DNA from: Opitutia bacterium
Lineage (GTDB): Bacteria; Verrucomicrobiota; Verrucomicrobiia; Opitutales; Opitutaceae
Assembly (NCBI GenBank): GCA_947474365.1
Contig: CANJIU010000027.1
Location: 31,983-95,982 of the forward strand
Direction: 5' to 3'
DNA: 64,000 nt
Shown here: positions 8,375 to 16,603 of the stretch, piece by piece
Numbering within the stretch: the first letter of the stretch is position 1
Layout of the letters: each line of letters opens with the position of its first letter
Position numbers and translations under genes: made by a program
The notes under the pieces: generated by a model
Seen by the model: only the letters and a program-made list of their open reading frames with translations
Database searches by the model: none
Told to the model about the DNA's origin: nothing

Positions 8375-11300
8375 CTAGAAACGTTTCGCGATCTGGCCAT
8401 AGAAGGCTCGGCCACGGGGATTCGTGCCTGCTCCCCGCTGGTAGCCGACATCCGAGTCGGCGAGCGGCGGCTCGGCATCAAAGACGTTGTTCACGCCAAA
8501 GCGCAGCGAAAGGTCGCTGAAGTTGCTGCCCCGCTTCCGTGGGAACGCGTAGTTCACGTAGGCATTGTGAAGGGACGACGAGGTGACGAGGTACCGGTAG
8601 CGCCGGACGCCGCCGGAATCGACATAGGTGGAAATGTAATCCGGTTGACCGAGGACGTCGTAGATTTCCTTGGTCGTCGCGGTGCCGGTGTCGACGTAGG
8701 GTCCGTAATACGTTGCCAGCCACCCCGCGGTCCACCGATCCCGGCGCCAAGTCAGACCGAGATTGCCGCGGAAACGCGTGCGGCCGTCGCGATTGATGTC
8801 GTTGATCTTGGGCTGCCCCGCCCCGGAGATCGTGTCGTATTGGAGCAGATAGGACGCATCGCCACGGATCGTGCCCTGACCGAACCTGGTGGAGGGCAGA
8901 CGGAGTTCGGCCCCGAAGTCCAGCCCCTGCACCTCGCGGCCCGAGAGATTGACGTAGTCGGTGACGAGCGACTGGAGTCCGCCCACGGGCGCACGTTGGG
9001 TGGCGGGGGCGCGGCCGGCATTAAAGGTGTTGAACACGGTGACATCCGCGGGCGCCACGGGATTGCGTACGATTTTCGGATTTCCGAGGTAGCCGGCCGT
9101 GCCGCTGCCGAGGTTGATCTGGTTGATCGGCGTGCCCGCCTTGAGCGCTTTTTGCACCGCGCCGTCGAGGAGTTCTTCGTCGAGCGCGAGCTGGGTGGCC
9201 CCGGTGACAGAGGCAATCACGTCCTTTTGGCGGATCCGCCAGTAATCGACGGTGAACGTCAGGTTGCGATGGAAAGGCGCCGACACCACCAGACCCGCGG
9301 TCAGCGAACGCGCGCTCTCCGGTTTTAGCTCGGCATTGCCCTGGCGAAAGACGACGGGCACCGCATTGGAGTCGCGCGCGAGGCCGGTGACGTCGGAGCG
9401 GTAGGTGTCGTTGTAGGTGCTGCCGGACCGCTGCAGCGGCGTGGTGTTGGTCTGGACGAGATTTGGCGCGCGAAACGACGCGGCGAGCGTGCTCCGAAAC
9501 ATCAGCCAGTCGGTCGTCCGGTAGTTGACGCCGAACTTCGGCTTCGTGGTCGTGCCGAAGTCGGAGAAATGCTCGGAGCGGCCCGCGACGGAAAGTTCGA
9601 GTCGCTTCACGAGCGGCTTGGCGTTGGGGCGGCCCACGATCGGCACGAGCACCTCGGCGAACACCGAAGCAACCGTGCGGGCGGCGTACAGGTTGACGTT
9701 GGGACTGAGGGCAATGAAGTCGTTCTCAAGCGGCCCGAAGAAGAGGTTGTTCGGGTCCGTGGGATTGCCGCTGTAGGGCGCGTCCGGCGGGTTGAGACCG
9801 GCATACGCCGGACGCCAGTCCTTGTAGTTTTCCCAGCGAATCTCCCCGCCCAGCGCCATACCGACGGGGCCGCCCCAGAACCGCTCGAATAAGGTGCCGC
9901 TCGCCTTGAAGTCCCAACTCGCCAACTCGGTGCGGCCCTCGCGAATGAAATTATCGTAGAGCGACGCCGTGAGCGCGGCCGGATTACTATACGGCTTGTC
10001 AACCATCAGGAGGTACGGATTCGCCGCGTTGCCCGGCTGGGGCACGAGCTTGAACGTGTAATTAAACGGGTTGTACGCCTTGGCCGGATCGGAGGATGTC
10101 AGCGCGACACGCAGGCGGCTCTCCCGCACCGCGAACTCCTCCTCGTCGTGGGTGGAGTTGCGGGCGTAGAGGACGGCCGACTCCCACTCCCAGCCGCGCG
10201 CCATCTTCCCCCGCAAGCCGCCGACGACGCGCATCGCCTCGGATTTCACCGTGATGCGGCGCGGCTGGAAATCGCGCGGGATCACCCCGACCCCGCTGAG
10301 AAACTGGACCGCCGCCGGCGCTCCGGTGAGGCGTGGGGTGCCGTCGGCATTCGGCCGTCCGCTGACGTCGTAGAACCGCGAACCGAAGGGATTGAATGGG
10401 TTGTCGGCGCTGATGTAGATGTTGTGGTCGGTCGAGACATCAAACTTGTTGGGCAGCCGGCCGGTGACGGACGTCGAGCGGTAGGCGAGCAACTCGCCAA
10501 ATAGTTCGAGTTTGTCGTCCAACCGGTGGTGGAGCATCGCCGTCAGATTGAAGCGGTCGGTCTTCGGGAGGATCGGTTTGAAGTCGTTCGGATTCTGAAA
10601 CCAGTTGACGGTGAAATCGTCGATGTTGTGCGAGGGCAGCGTCTGGCGAAACCCGATGTTCCGATCGGCGAGCGGAATGAGGTAGAACGTGCCGTTGGTC
10701 GCGAGGGTCGCCGATGTGCTGCCCGAAGTCGTGATGATACCGAGATTGCCGGTCGGCCGCGCCCCGACGAAAGCGCCCGTGGCGTCATAATTGCCGCGCA
10801 CGAAACCGCCGTAATAACTCGAGTCAGTGCTGAGACGGTTGTCGAAATCGTTGTCGCGGGAAACGACGCCGGCCGTGTCGGTGATCGGCAGCCCGTTCCA
10901 GGGAGCCGGCACGTTGCGGGTCGTGCGCACGTCCTGGCTGCGGGAGAATTTCCGCTCGTTGAGCCAGAGGAAATCGCGATGGAAGACATCGAGCGTGATC
11001 AGGAGGTTGCTGCGTCCGCCGTTGAAATTGCGCCCCTCGGTAATCTCAGTGTTCCACTCGTTGCCGCCACCGTGCTGCGTGACGCTACCACGCGCCCGGA
11101 ACGAAAGGCCGTCGTAGTTGCGCCGCGTGATGGAATTGACGACGCCGGCCGCCGCATCCGTGCCGTAGACGGCAGACGCGCCATCGCGCAGCACCTCGAC
11201 CCGCTCGATCGCCGCAAGGGGAAGCTGGTTCACATTGACGGAGAGCGCGGGCACGCTGTCTTCCGCCATGCTGATGGGGTGCGGCGGAAGCCGGCGACCG

Positions 11301-11707
11301 TTGAGGAGCACAAGAGTGTTGCCGGTGCCAAGGCCACGGAGGTTGATCGAATTATTGTCCCCCCGGGCATCCGCGCCCGCGGTGTTGCCCTCGTCGAGCA
11401 CGATCGGGCCGCCGATCGAAAACGAGTCGAAAAGCTCCGCAGTGGTGGAGACCCCACGCAGATCCCGATCGTCCGTGGCGATGACGGTGACGGGCAGCGT
11501 CGTTTCCTGATCGATGCGCCGGATGTTCGATCCGGTGACGGTGAACGCCTCCATCGTGACGGTCTCAACCTCCGACGTGGCAGGGGAGCGGCTGGACGCC
11601 GCGGCACCGGAAGGACTCGGTGCCGTCTGGGCCGGGAGCAACACGAACACGGGCAAACCGACACAGCTCAGCCGCAGGGTAAGGGAGATGAACGACGAAA
11701 TATTCAT
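8375..11707 (-). CDS. TonB-dependent outer-membrane receptor
   Basis: A receptor of 1,110 residues. The open frame extends to 11983, but the ATG at 11707 is the right start. It directly precedes a signal sequence (MNISSFISLTLRLSCVGLPV) and has AGGA about eight bases upstream, one of few Shine-Dalgarno-like sites in the window. The longer version would run deep into the amidohydrolase gene. Motifs are MEAFTVTGSNIRRID near residue 55, RGLGTGNTLVLLNGRR and LRDGASAVYGTDAAAG in the plug, and a C-terminus of YGQIAKRF with the terminal Phe expected for outer-membrane barrels. It follows the amidohydrolase with a 40-base gap and belongs to the same leftward operon. Confidence 0.95.
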   Translation of the reverse strand: MNISSFISLTLRLSCVGLPVFVLLPAQTAPSPSGAAASSRSPATSEVETVTMEAFTVTGSNIRRIDQETTLPVTVIATDDRDLRGVSTTAELFDSFSIGGPIVLDEGNTAGADARGDNNSINLRGLGTGNTLVLLNGRRLPPHPISMAEDSVPALSVNVNQLPLAAIERVEVLRDGASAVYGTDAAAGVVNSITRRNYDGLSFRARGSVTQHGGGNEWNTEITEGRNFNGGRSNLLITLDVFHRDFLWLNERKFSRSQDVRTTRNVPAPWNGLPITDTAGVVSRDNDFDNRLSTDSSYYGGFVRGNYDATGAFVGARPTGNLGIITTSGSTSATLATNGTFYLIPLADRNIGFRQTLPSHNIDDFTVNWFQNPNDFKPILPKTDRFNLTAMLHHRLDDKLELFGELLAYRSTSVTGRLPNKFDVSTDHNIYISADNPFNPFGSRFYDVSGRPNADGTPRLTGAPAAVQFLSGVGVIPRDFQPRRITVKSEAMRVVGGLRGKMARGWEWESAVLYARNSTHDEEEFAVRESRLRVALTSSDPAKAYNPFNYTFKLVPQPGNAANPYLLMVDKPYSNPAALTASLYDNFIREGRTELASWDFKASGTLFERFWGGPVGMALGGEIRWENYKDWRPAYAGLNPPDAPYSGNPTDPNNLFFGPLENDFIALSPNVNLYAARTVASVFAEVLVPIVGRPNAKPLVKRLELSVAGRSEHFSDFGTTTKPKFGVNYRTTDWLMFRSTLAASFRAPNLVQTNTTPLQRSGSTYNDTYRSDVTGLARDSNAVPVVFRQGNAELKPESARSLTAGLVVSAPFHRNLTFTVDYWRIRQKDVIASVTGATQLALDEELLDGAVQKALKAGTPINQINLGSGTAGYLGNPKIVRNPVAPADVTVFNTFNAGRAPATQRAPVGGLQSLVTDYVNLSGREVQGLDFGAELRLPSTRFGQGTIRGDASYLLQYDTISGAGQPKINDINRDGRTRFRGNLGLTWRRDRWTAGWLATYYGPYVDTGTATTKEIYDVLGQPDYISTYVDSGGVRRYRYLVTSSSLHNAYVNYAFPRKRGSNFSDLSLRFGVNNVFDAEPPLADSDVGYQRGAGTNPRGRAFYGQIAKRF

Positions 11708-11747
11708 GGGCTGGTTCCTGGTTTGGTTTGTCAGCGCGAAGGTCCGA

Positions 11748-13454
11748 TCATTTCCCAAAAACGGTTCGGCCGCCGACGACGGTCGCAACGACCGGAATGT
11801 CCTTGAGGTGTCTCGGATCGACGGTAAGCGGATTCTCCGCCAACACGACAAAATCCGCGAATTTCCCTGGCTCGATCGAACCACGGGTCGCCTCCTCGAA
11901 ATTCTGCCAGGCCGCATCGATCGTGACCGCCCGTAGCGCCGCGAGCACCGGAATCCGCTGTTCCGCCCCCAGCACGTGGCCATCGCGGGTCAGACGATTG
12001 ACGGCGCACCACACCAACAGCAGGGGATTCACGGGCGTGACCGGCGTGTCGTTGTGAATCGTGAAGCGAATGCCCCGGCGCCCGGCCGACGCGAGCGGGC
12101 TGATGCGGGCGGCGCGCTCCGGACCAAGAAACAAATCGCGATGCCGATCGCCCCAATAATAGACGTGCCCCACAAAAAACGAGGGCGTGAGGCCCAGTTC
12201 CCGGATGGCGTCGAGTTGGTCCTCGCGTGGCGTCTGGCAATGTTCGATCCGGTGGCGGGCATCCGTCCGGGGAAACGCCCGCTGGGCCGCGCCGAACGCG
12301 TGGATCACGTCGTCGATCGCCGCGTCGCCGTTGGCGTGGATCGCGATCTGATAGCCCGCGCGGTGATATTTCAGGACCGATGCCGCCAGCGCCTCTCGCG
12401 AGCGCGCCGCATAGCCGGCGAAATTTTTCTCGCCCTCCGGCTGCCGATGGTAGGGGACGGTCAGATACCCGGTGAGCCCCTGCAGCGAACCATCCTGGAG
12501 GAGTTTCACCCCGCTGACCTCAATCTGGTCCGGCACCGGGCTGAGTCGCGCAAGTTCGGCCAGAGATCGCGGTACACCGGTCGTGCTGGCGGTCAGGGCG
12601 CGGACGCGCAGGCGAAGCCAGCCTTTCTCCCGTGCCTCGAGCAGTGCCGGCGTGAGGGGGCCTCCGCCACCGGCGATGATGGTCGTCGTGACACCCTTGG
12701 AAAGATACTCGGCGTCGCACCATTGAATCGCGACCAACTGTTGCGCCGCCGTAAGCCCAGGGGTGAGACGACCGACGAGAGAAATGCTTTCTTCGATGAT
12801 TCCGTTCGGCTCCCCGGTAACCGCGTCCTTGCGCACCACGCCGCCGGACGGGTTGGGGGTATCCTTCGTGATGTGCGCCAATTCAAGCGCGCGACTGTTG
12901 CCGACGCCGAGATGGCCGGAAGTGTGCACGATCCAGATCGGATGGGTCGTCGACGCGCGATCGAGATCGTGCCGGGTCGGATGGCGTCGCTCCGCCACCA
13001 ACGTATCGTCATAGCCGCGGCCGAGGATCCAGTTGCCCGCCGGAGCCTGATCGGCCCTCGCTCGCAACGCGGCGACAATGTCGTCGATGTTCCGCATCGC
13101 GCCGATGGGCGGGCTGTTCAAGTCCACGTTGAACAGCGCCACGCGCCCGGCCGAGGGGAAATGATCGTGGGCGGCGTAAAATCCCGGCAACACGGTCTTC
13201 CCGCCCAAGTCGACCGTCTTTGTCGCCGCTCCGCGAAGCCCGCGCACGATCGAATTGGAACCGACCGCGAGTATCCGGCCGGCCCGTACCGCCACCGCCT
13301 CCGCGACCTGATTACTGCCCGCCATGGTTATGATCACGCCGTTGACGAAAAGCATGTCGGGCGCTTCGCTCGCCGGCGCTCGCATCGCACCGCCGAGAAC
13401 GAGGAGCAGGACGCTCAACCGACAAGAGCAACGCAACCGGTGCGGGCGCATCAT
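11748..13454 (-). CDS. Secreted YtcJ-type metal-dependent amidohydrolase
   Basis: An amidohydrolase-superfamily enzyme of the amidohydrolase-3 (YtcJ-like) group, 568 residues from the ATG at 13454. That ATG overlaps the TGA of the upstream deacylase gene (ATGA), so translation is probably coupled. The frame extends upstream to 13541 but those residues lie inside the neighbour. A signal peptide (LSVLLLVLGGAMRAPAS) points to export. Metal and active-site motifs are PGFYAAHDHF (the HxH pair), IAIHANGDAAID, HRIEHCQ and the late Asp in IHNDTPVTPVN. Members hydrolyse amide bonds of small N-acylated or cyclic compounds. Pairing with a D-aminoacylase-like gene suggests stepwise deacylation. The exact substrate is open. 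Confidence 0.88.
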   Translation of the reverse strand: MMRPHRLRCSCRLSVLLLVLGGAMRAPASEAPDMLFVNGVIITMAGSNQVAEAVAVRAGRILAVGSNSIVRGLRGAATKTVDLGGKTVLPGFYAAHDHFPSAGRVALFNVDLNSPPIGAMRNIDDIVAALRARADQAPAGNWILGRGYDDTLVAERRHPTRHDLDRASTTHPIWIVHTSGHLGVGNSRALELAHITKDTPNPSGGVVRKDAVTGEPNGIIEESISLVGRLTPGLTAAQQLVAIQWCDAEYLSKGVTTTIIAGGGGPLTPALLEAREKGWLRLRVRALTASTTGVPRSLAELARLSPVPDQIEVSGVKLLQDGSLQGLTGYLTVPYHRQPEGEKNFAGYAARSREALAASVLKYHRAGYQIAIHANGDAAIDDVIHAFGAAQRAFPRTDARHRIEHCQTPREDQLDAIRELGLTPSFFVGHVYYWGDRHRDLFLGPERAARISPLASAGRRGIRFTIHNDTPVTPVNPLLLVWCAVNRLTRDGHVLGAEQRIPVLAALRAVTIDAAWQNFEEATRGSIEPGKFADFVVLAENPLTVDPRHLKDIPVVATVVGGRTVFGK

Positions 13455-15052
13455 GGTTTGCCTCTCGCCAACACGCGGCCCGCTCGGAGGTCGGTTGGTT
13501 TTCCATCGACGAACGCCAGTCGCCCATTGACGAGCACCCACTTCATTCCCTCGGAAATCTGGTGGGGCTTCTCGTAGGTGGCGCGGTCGCGCACCGCGGC
13601 TAGATCGAACACGACGACGTCGGCGTAGGCCCCCGGCCGAATCACGCCGCGACCCGGCACGCGAAACACGGTCGCCGGAAGACCCGTCATCGAGTGAACG
13701 GCCTGCTCCAGCGTGACCACCTTCTCCTCGACGACATAGCGTCGGATCTTGCGCGGGAACGGGCCGTACGAGCGGGGATGCGGCACGCCCTCCCCCATCG
13801 CGACGAGTTCACCGTCAGAACACGTCATCGTCCACGGCTGCGTCATGAACGCCCGGATATCCCGCTCATTCATGTTGAACGACACGATCGACGCGCCGCC
13901 CGCGCGGATCATCTCGATCGCCGCATCGACCGGTTCGACGAGCTTGCGCCGGGCGATTTCGTCGAGCCGCAGGCCTTCGAGCGACGGGTCCGGCTTGAAG
14001 ATGCGAATCTGGATGTTGGCGGCGCCAGCCCGGCGGGCGAGGTTTTCGATCATCTCGCGACGCACGCGGCCAAACGTCTCGGAGTTGGCGAGCCGCCCGT
14101 GCAACGCCGCCGCCCCACCCTCCTGTGCCCAGGCCGGCACGAGTGCGGCGGCCAAGCCGGTGGCTGAGGCGTCGTAGGGATATTGGTCGGCGAAAAGCTC
14201 CACGCCGTCGTCGCGCGCCGCGTTGATGTGGCGGATGATCTCGCCGGACTGCCCCCACACGCCCGGTCCAAGCGCCTTGATGTGGGTGACGATTCCGGGA
14301 AGCCGGGCTTCACGAGCGACGCGAATCACCTCGTCGACGGCCGCCACGACGCCGATCGTGTAATTTCCCTCATCGCGAACATGGCTGGTGTAAAATCCGT
14401 CGAATTCCGCCGCGACGCGCGCCAGCGCCACGTGCTCCTCGGTCTTGGAAAAATTTCCTGGCGTGTAAAACGGACCGGCTGACAGTCCAAATGCCCCCGC
14501 CTCCATTCCCCGTCGCACCAGCGCCGCCATTCGCCCCAGTTCGGCGTCGGTCGGCGCGCGATCTTCCAGGCCCAGCACCTCGGTGCGCACGGAATTATGC
14601 CCGATCAACTGGGCGATGTTGAGCCCGGGCCGCGCGGTTTCCAGACTGTGGCGCTGCCCCGTAAGATCCACCGGCCCACTCCCGTCGTGGTTGACGAACG
14701 TCGTCGTGATCCCCTGCGCCAGCAGCGGCGCGGCCGCGGCCAGTTCCCGACGCGCCAACGCCGGACCCGCATGCGCGTGGCCGTCGATGAAACCGGGGGC
14801 GACATGGAGCCCATAGGCATCGATCACCTGCTTCGCCGTTGCATCCGTCAATTTGCCCACGGCCTCGATGCGGTCGCCTGTGATGCCGAGGTCGGCATAA
14901 ACCCACGGCGAACCGGAACCATCGAGCACGCGACCGCCACGAATCAACACGTCAAAGCTGGCCGCCCGGACGACTCCCGCCGTGCAGAGCACGCTGCACG
15001 CGAAGCGGGCGACGGACAGAGGAATCCGCCAGGGAGGGAGCGACAAGGGCAT
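13451..15052 (-). CDS. N-acyl-D-amino-acid deacylase family protein
   Basis: A D-aminoacylase-like amidohydrolase of 533 residues and the first gene of the leftward operon. The ATG at 15052 is chosen because a signal-like segment follows it and because a sigma-54 promoter element lies just upstream. A longer frame to 15157 would include that promoter. Motifs are APGFIDGHAHAG (metal HxH, about residue 80), TSHVRDEGNY, IVTHIKALGPG, TMTCSDGE and the family signature HPRSYGPFPRKIRRY. The usual GNCG block, whose Cys binds zinc in characterised D-aminoacylases, is replaced here by VNHDGSGP, so the metal site or substrate may differ. It overlaps the next gene by ATGA. Confidence 0.88.
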   Translation of the reverse strand: MPLSLPPWRIPLSVARFACSVLCTAGVVRAASFDVLIRGGRVLDGSGSPWVYADLGITGDRIEAVGKLTDATAKQVIDAYGLHVAPGFIDGHAHAGPALARRELAAAAPLLAQGITTTFVNHDGSGPVDLTGQRHSLETARPGLNIAQLIGHNSVRTEVLGLEDRAPTDAELGRMAALVRRGMEAGAFGLSAGPFYTPGNFSKTEEHVALARVAAEFDGFYTSHVRDEGNYTIGVVAAVDEVIRVAREARLPGIVTHIKALGPGVWGQSGEIIRHINAARDDGVELFADQYPYDASATGLAAALVPAWAQEGGAAALHGRLANSETFGRVRREMIENLARRAGAANIQIRIFKPDPSLEGLRLDEIARRKLVEPVDAAIEMIRAGGASIVSFNMNERDIRAFMTQPWTMTCSDGELVAMGEGVPHPRSYGPFPRKIRRYVVEEKVVTLEQAVHSMTGLPATVFRVPGRGVIRPGAYADVVVFDLAAVRDRATYEKPHQISEGMKWVLVNGRLAFVDGKPTDLRAGRVLARGKP

Positions 15053-15070
15053 GAAAGGTTTGGTCGGTTT

Positions 15071-15086
15071 AGCACCCGTTATGCCA
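15071..15086 (-). promoter_or_regulatory. Sigma-54 (-24/-12) promoter element for leftward operon
   Basis: Read on the minus strand the element is TGGCATAACGGGTGCT. Its GG and GC dinucleotides have exactly the spacing of the consensus TGGCACG-N4-TTGCT. The predicted start of transcription, near 15060, leaves a leader of about 8 bases (AACCTTTC) before the ATG at 15052. The same layout and the same AACCTTTC occur at 16564-16600 on the other side of the activator gene. Confidence 0.65.
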
Positions 15087-15131
15087 CGGCCGATCCACCG
15101 GGGCACGAACATTTCGACTCGCCCTTCTGTT

Positions 15132-15142
15132 GACGAAACGTC
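15132..15142. promoter_or_regulatory. Short palindrome GACG-AAA-CGTC, possible activator site
   Basis: A perfect 4-base inverted repeat around AAA lies about 50 bases upstream of the leftward sigma-54 element and just before the activator gene. Enhancer-binding proteins of the NtrC family bind inverted repeats upstream of their promoters, so this is a possible site. The same 11 bases recur at 20558-20568 inside a terminator-like hairpin and within a coding region near 32693, which weakens the case. Confidence 0.25.
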
Positions 15143-15166
15143 CACTCTCGTCGCCATTTCAGCAAC

Positions 15167-16537
15167 ATGAACGCCTCTTCACTCGCCGGTCGCCGGATTC
15201 TGATTGTCGACGACGTACCCTCTTTTCTTCAGGAAATCCGCGGCTTCCTGAAGGACCACTGCGCAGAGGTGATCATCTGCTCCAGTCCGCTGCGCGCCCT
15301 GCGGCGGCTCCGCCGCGATCCACCGGACCTGCTCATCACCACGCTCGTGATGCGGGAGCTGGGAGGCTTCGAGGTGATCCGTCGCGTCCGCGGCCAGGGC
15401 TGCGATTTACCGATCGTGATGATCACTGGTTTCGGCAACGAGAAGACGGCGATCGAGGCGACGCGGCTCGGGGTCTCGGACTATCTGGAAAAGCCGGTTT
15501 CCGCCGACGAGTTGCGCGCGCGGCTGGAAAAGATTTTTTCCCGGCAGGCACGCGCCGTCCCGGAAACCGCCGCCGCGTCGGGCCTGATCAGCGCCGACCC
15601 CGCGATGCAGGCAATCCTCGACACCGTGGGCGCGGTGGCCCGCAGCGACAGCCGCGTCCTCATCCTCGGCGAGACGGGCACGGGCAAGCAGCTGATCGCG
15701 CAGGCGATTCACGAGAGCAGTCCGCGCCGGACCAAGCCGCTGGTCGAGGTGAACTGCGCGGCAATTCCGGAAAATCTGCTGGAAAGTGAGCTGTTCGGCC
15801 ACGAGCGGGGTTCGTTCACCGGCGCCACAGAGCGGCGCACCGGGCGGTTCGAAGAGGCAAACGAAGGCACGCTCTTTCTCGACGAAATCGGGGAGATGAG
15901 TTTCACGGTGCAGTCCAAGCTGCTGCGCGTCCTGCAGAGCGGAAAATTCAACCGCGTCGGCGGCAGCGCCACGCTGCATTCCGGTGCCCGGGTGATCGCG
16001 GCGACCAACCGCGACCTGCAGCGCGAGGTCGAGGCGGGCCGGTTCCGCGCCGATCTCTTCTATCGGTTGCACGTGATCACGCTCACCCTGCCGCCGCTGC
16101 GCCAACGGGCGGGCGACGTGCCAATGCTGGCGGAACATTTTCTGCGTCGTTTCCGCGGCAGCCGGCCGGTTCCGCGCGGACTGACCCCGGAGGCGTTGCG
16201 CCGGATGCAACAGTACGCCTGGCCCGGCAACGTACGGGAACTTGAGCATCTGATGGAGCGCTTCGCCGTCCTGCACGACCGGCCGGAAATCGACGTGGCC
16301 GATCTGCCGGAGAAAATCGTGCGCGACGCCGGCAGTCCCGGGAACGCCGCCCCCGACGCCCTGCTCCAGGGCGACTACGCCACGGCCCGCGACGCCTTTG
16401 AGCGGGCCTACGTGCGCGAAACCTTGAAGCAGGCCCGCGGCAACATGGCGGAGGCAGCGCGCCGGGCCGGGCTGGATCGCTCGCATTATTTCCGGCTAGT
16501 GAGGCGGCAAGCCATTGATCCGGCGGAGTTCCGCTGA
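15167..16537 (+). CDS. Sigma-54-dependent NtrC-family activator with degenerate receiver
   Basis: A 456-residue enhancer-binding protein with a receiver domain (about 9-125), an AAA+ domain (about 145-385) and a Fis-type helix-turn-helix (about 410-452, ARGNMAEAARRAGLDRSHYFRLV). The AAA+ motifs are Walker A GETGTGKQ, sigma-54 contact loop GSFTGA (Ser for the usual Ala), Walker B TLFLDEIGE, and WPGNVRELEH. In the receiver the acidic pair (Asp15, Asp16) and the Lys of LEKP remain, but the phosphoacceptor position is Thr59 (LLITTLVM, codon ACG at 15341-15343). Ordinary Asp phosphorylation is therefore impossible. No histidine kinase is nearby. It is divergent from the catabolic operon and lies between two matching sigma-54 promoters, its likely targets. 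No Shine-Dalgarno is seen. Confidence 0.95.
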   Translation: MNASSLAGRRILIVDDVPSFLQEIRGFLKDHCAEVIICSSPLRALRRLRRDPPDLLITTLVMRELGGFEVIRRVRGQGCDLPIVMITGFGNEKTAIEATRLGVSDYLEKPVSADELRARLEKIFSRQARAVPETAAASGLISADPAMQAILDTVGAVARSDSRVLILGETGTGKQLIAQAIHESSPRRTKPLVEVNCAAIPENLLESELFGHERGSFTGATERRTGRFEEANEGTLFLDEIGEMSFTVQSKLLRVLQSGKFNRVGGSATLHSGARVIAATNRDLQREVEAGRFRADLFYRLHVITLTLPPLRQRAGDVPMLAEHFLRRFRGSRPVPRGLTPEALRRMQQYAWPGNVRELEHLMERFAVLHDRPEIDVADLPEKIVRDAGSPGNAAPDALLQGDYATARDAFERAYVRETLKQARGNMAEAARRAGLDRSHYFRLVRRQAIDPAEFR

Positions 16538-16563
16538 GATTTTTCGCCGCACAAAAACTTGAC

Positions 16564-16579
16564 TGGCATTACATCTGCA
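16564..16579 (+). promoter_or_regulatory. Sigma-54 (-24/-12) promoter element for dehydrogenase gene
   Basis: The element TGGCATTACATCTGCA has the exact GG-to-GC spacing of a sigma-54 promoter. Transcription would begin near 16590, so the ATG at 16604 rather than 16559 is the plausible start codon. The downstream sequence contains CGAC and AACCTTTC at positions matching those after the element at 15071-15086, which suggests shared control. Confidence 0.65.
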
Positions 16580-16603
16580 AAGGCGACGAACAACCTTTCA
16601 CGC

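Noticed and set aside
11708..11983. N-terminal extension of the receptor at 8375
   Set aside because: A signal peptide and AGGA at 11707 mark the true start, and the extension overlaps the amidohydrolase gene.
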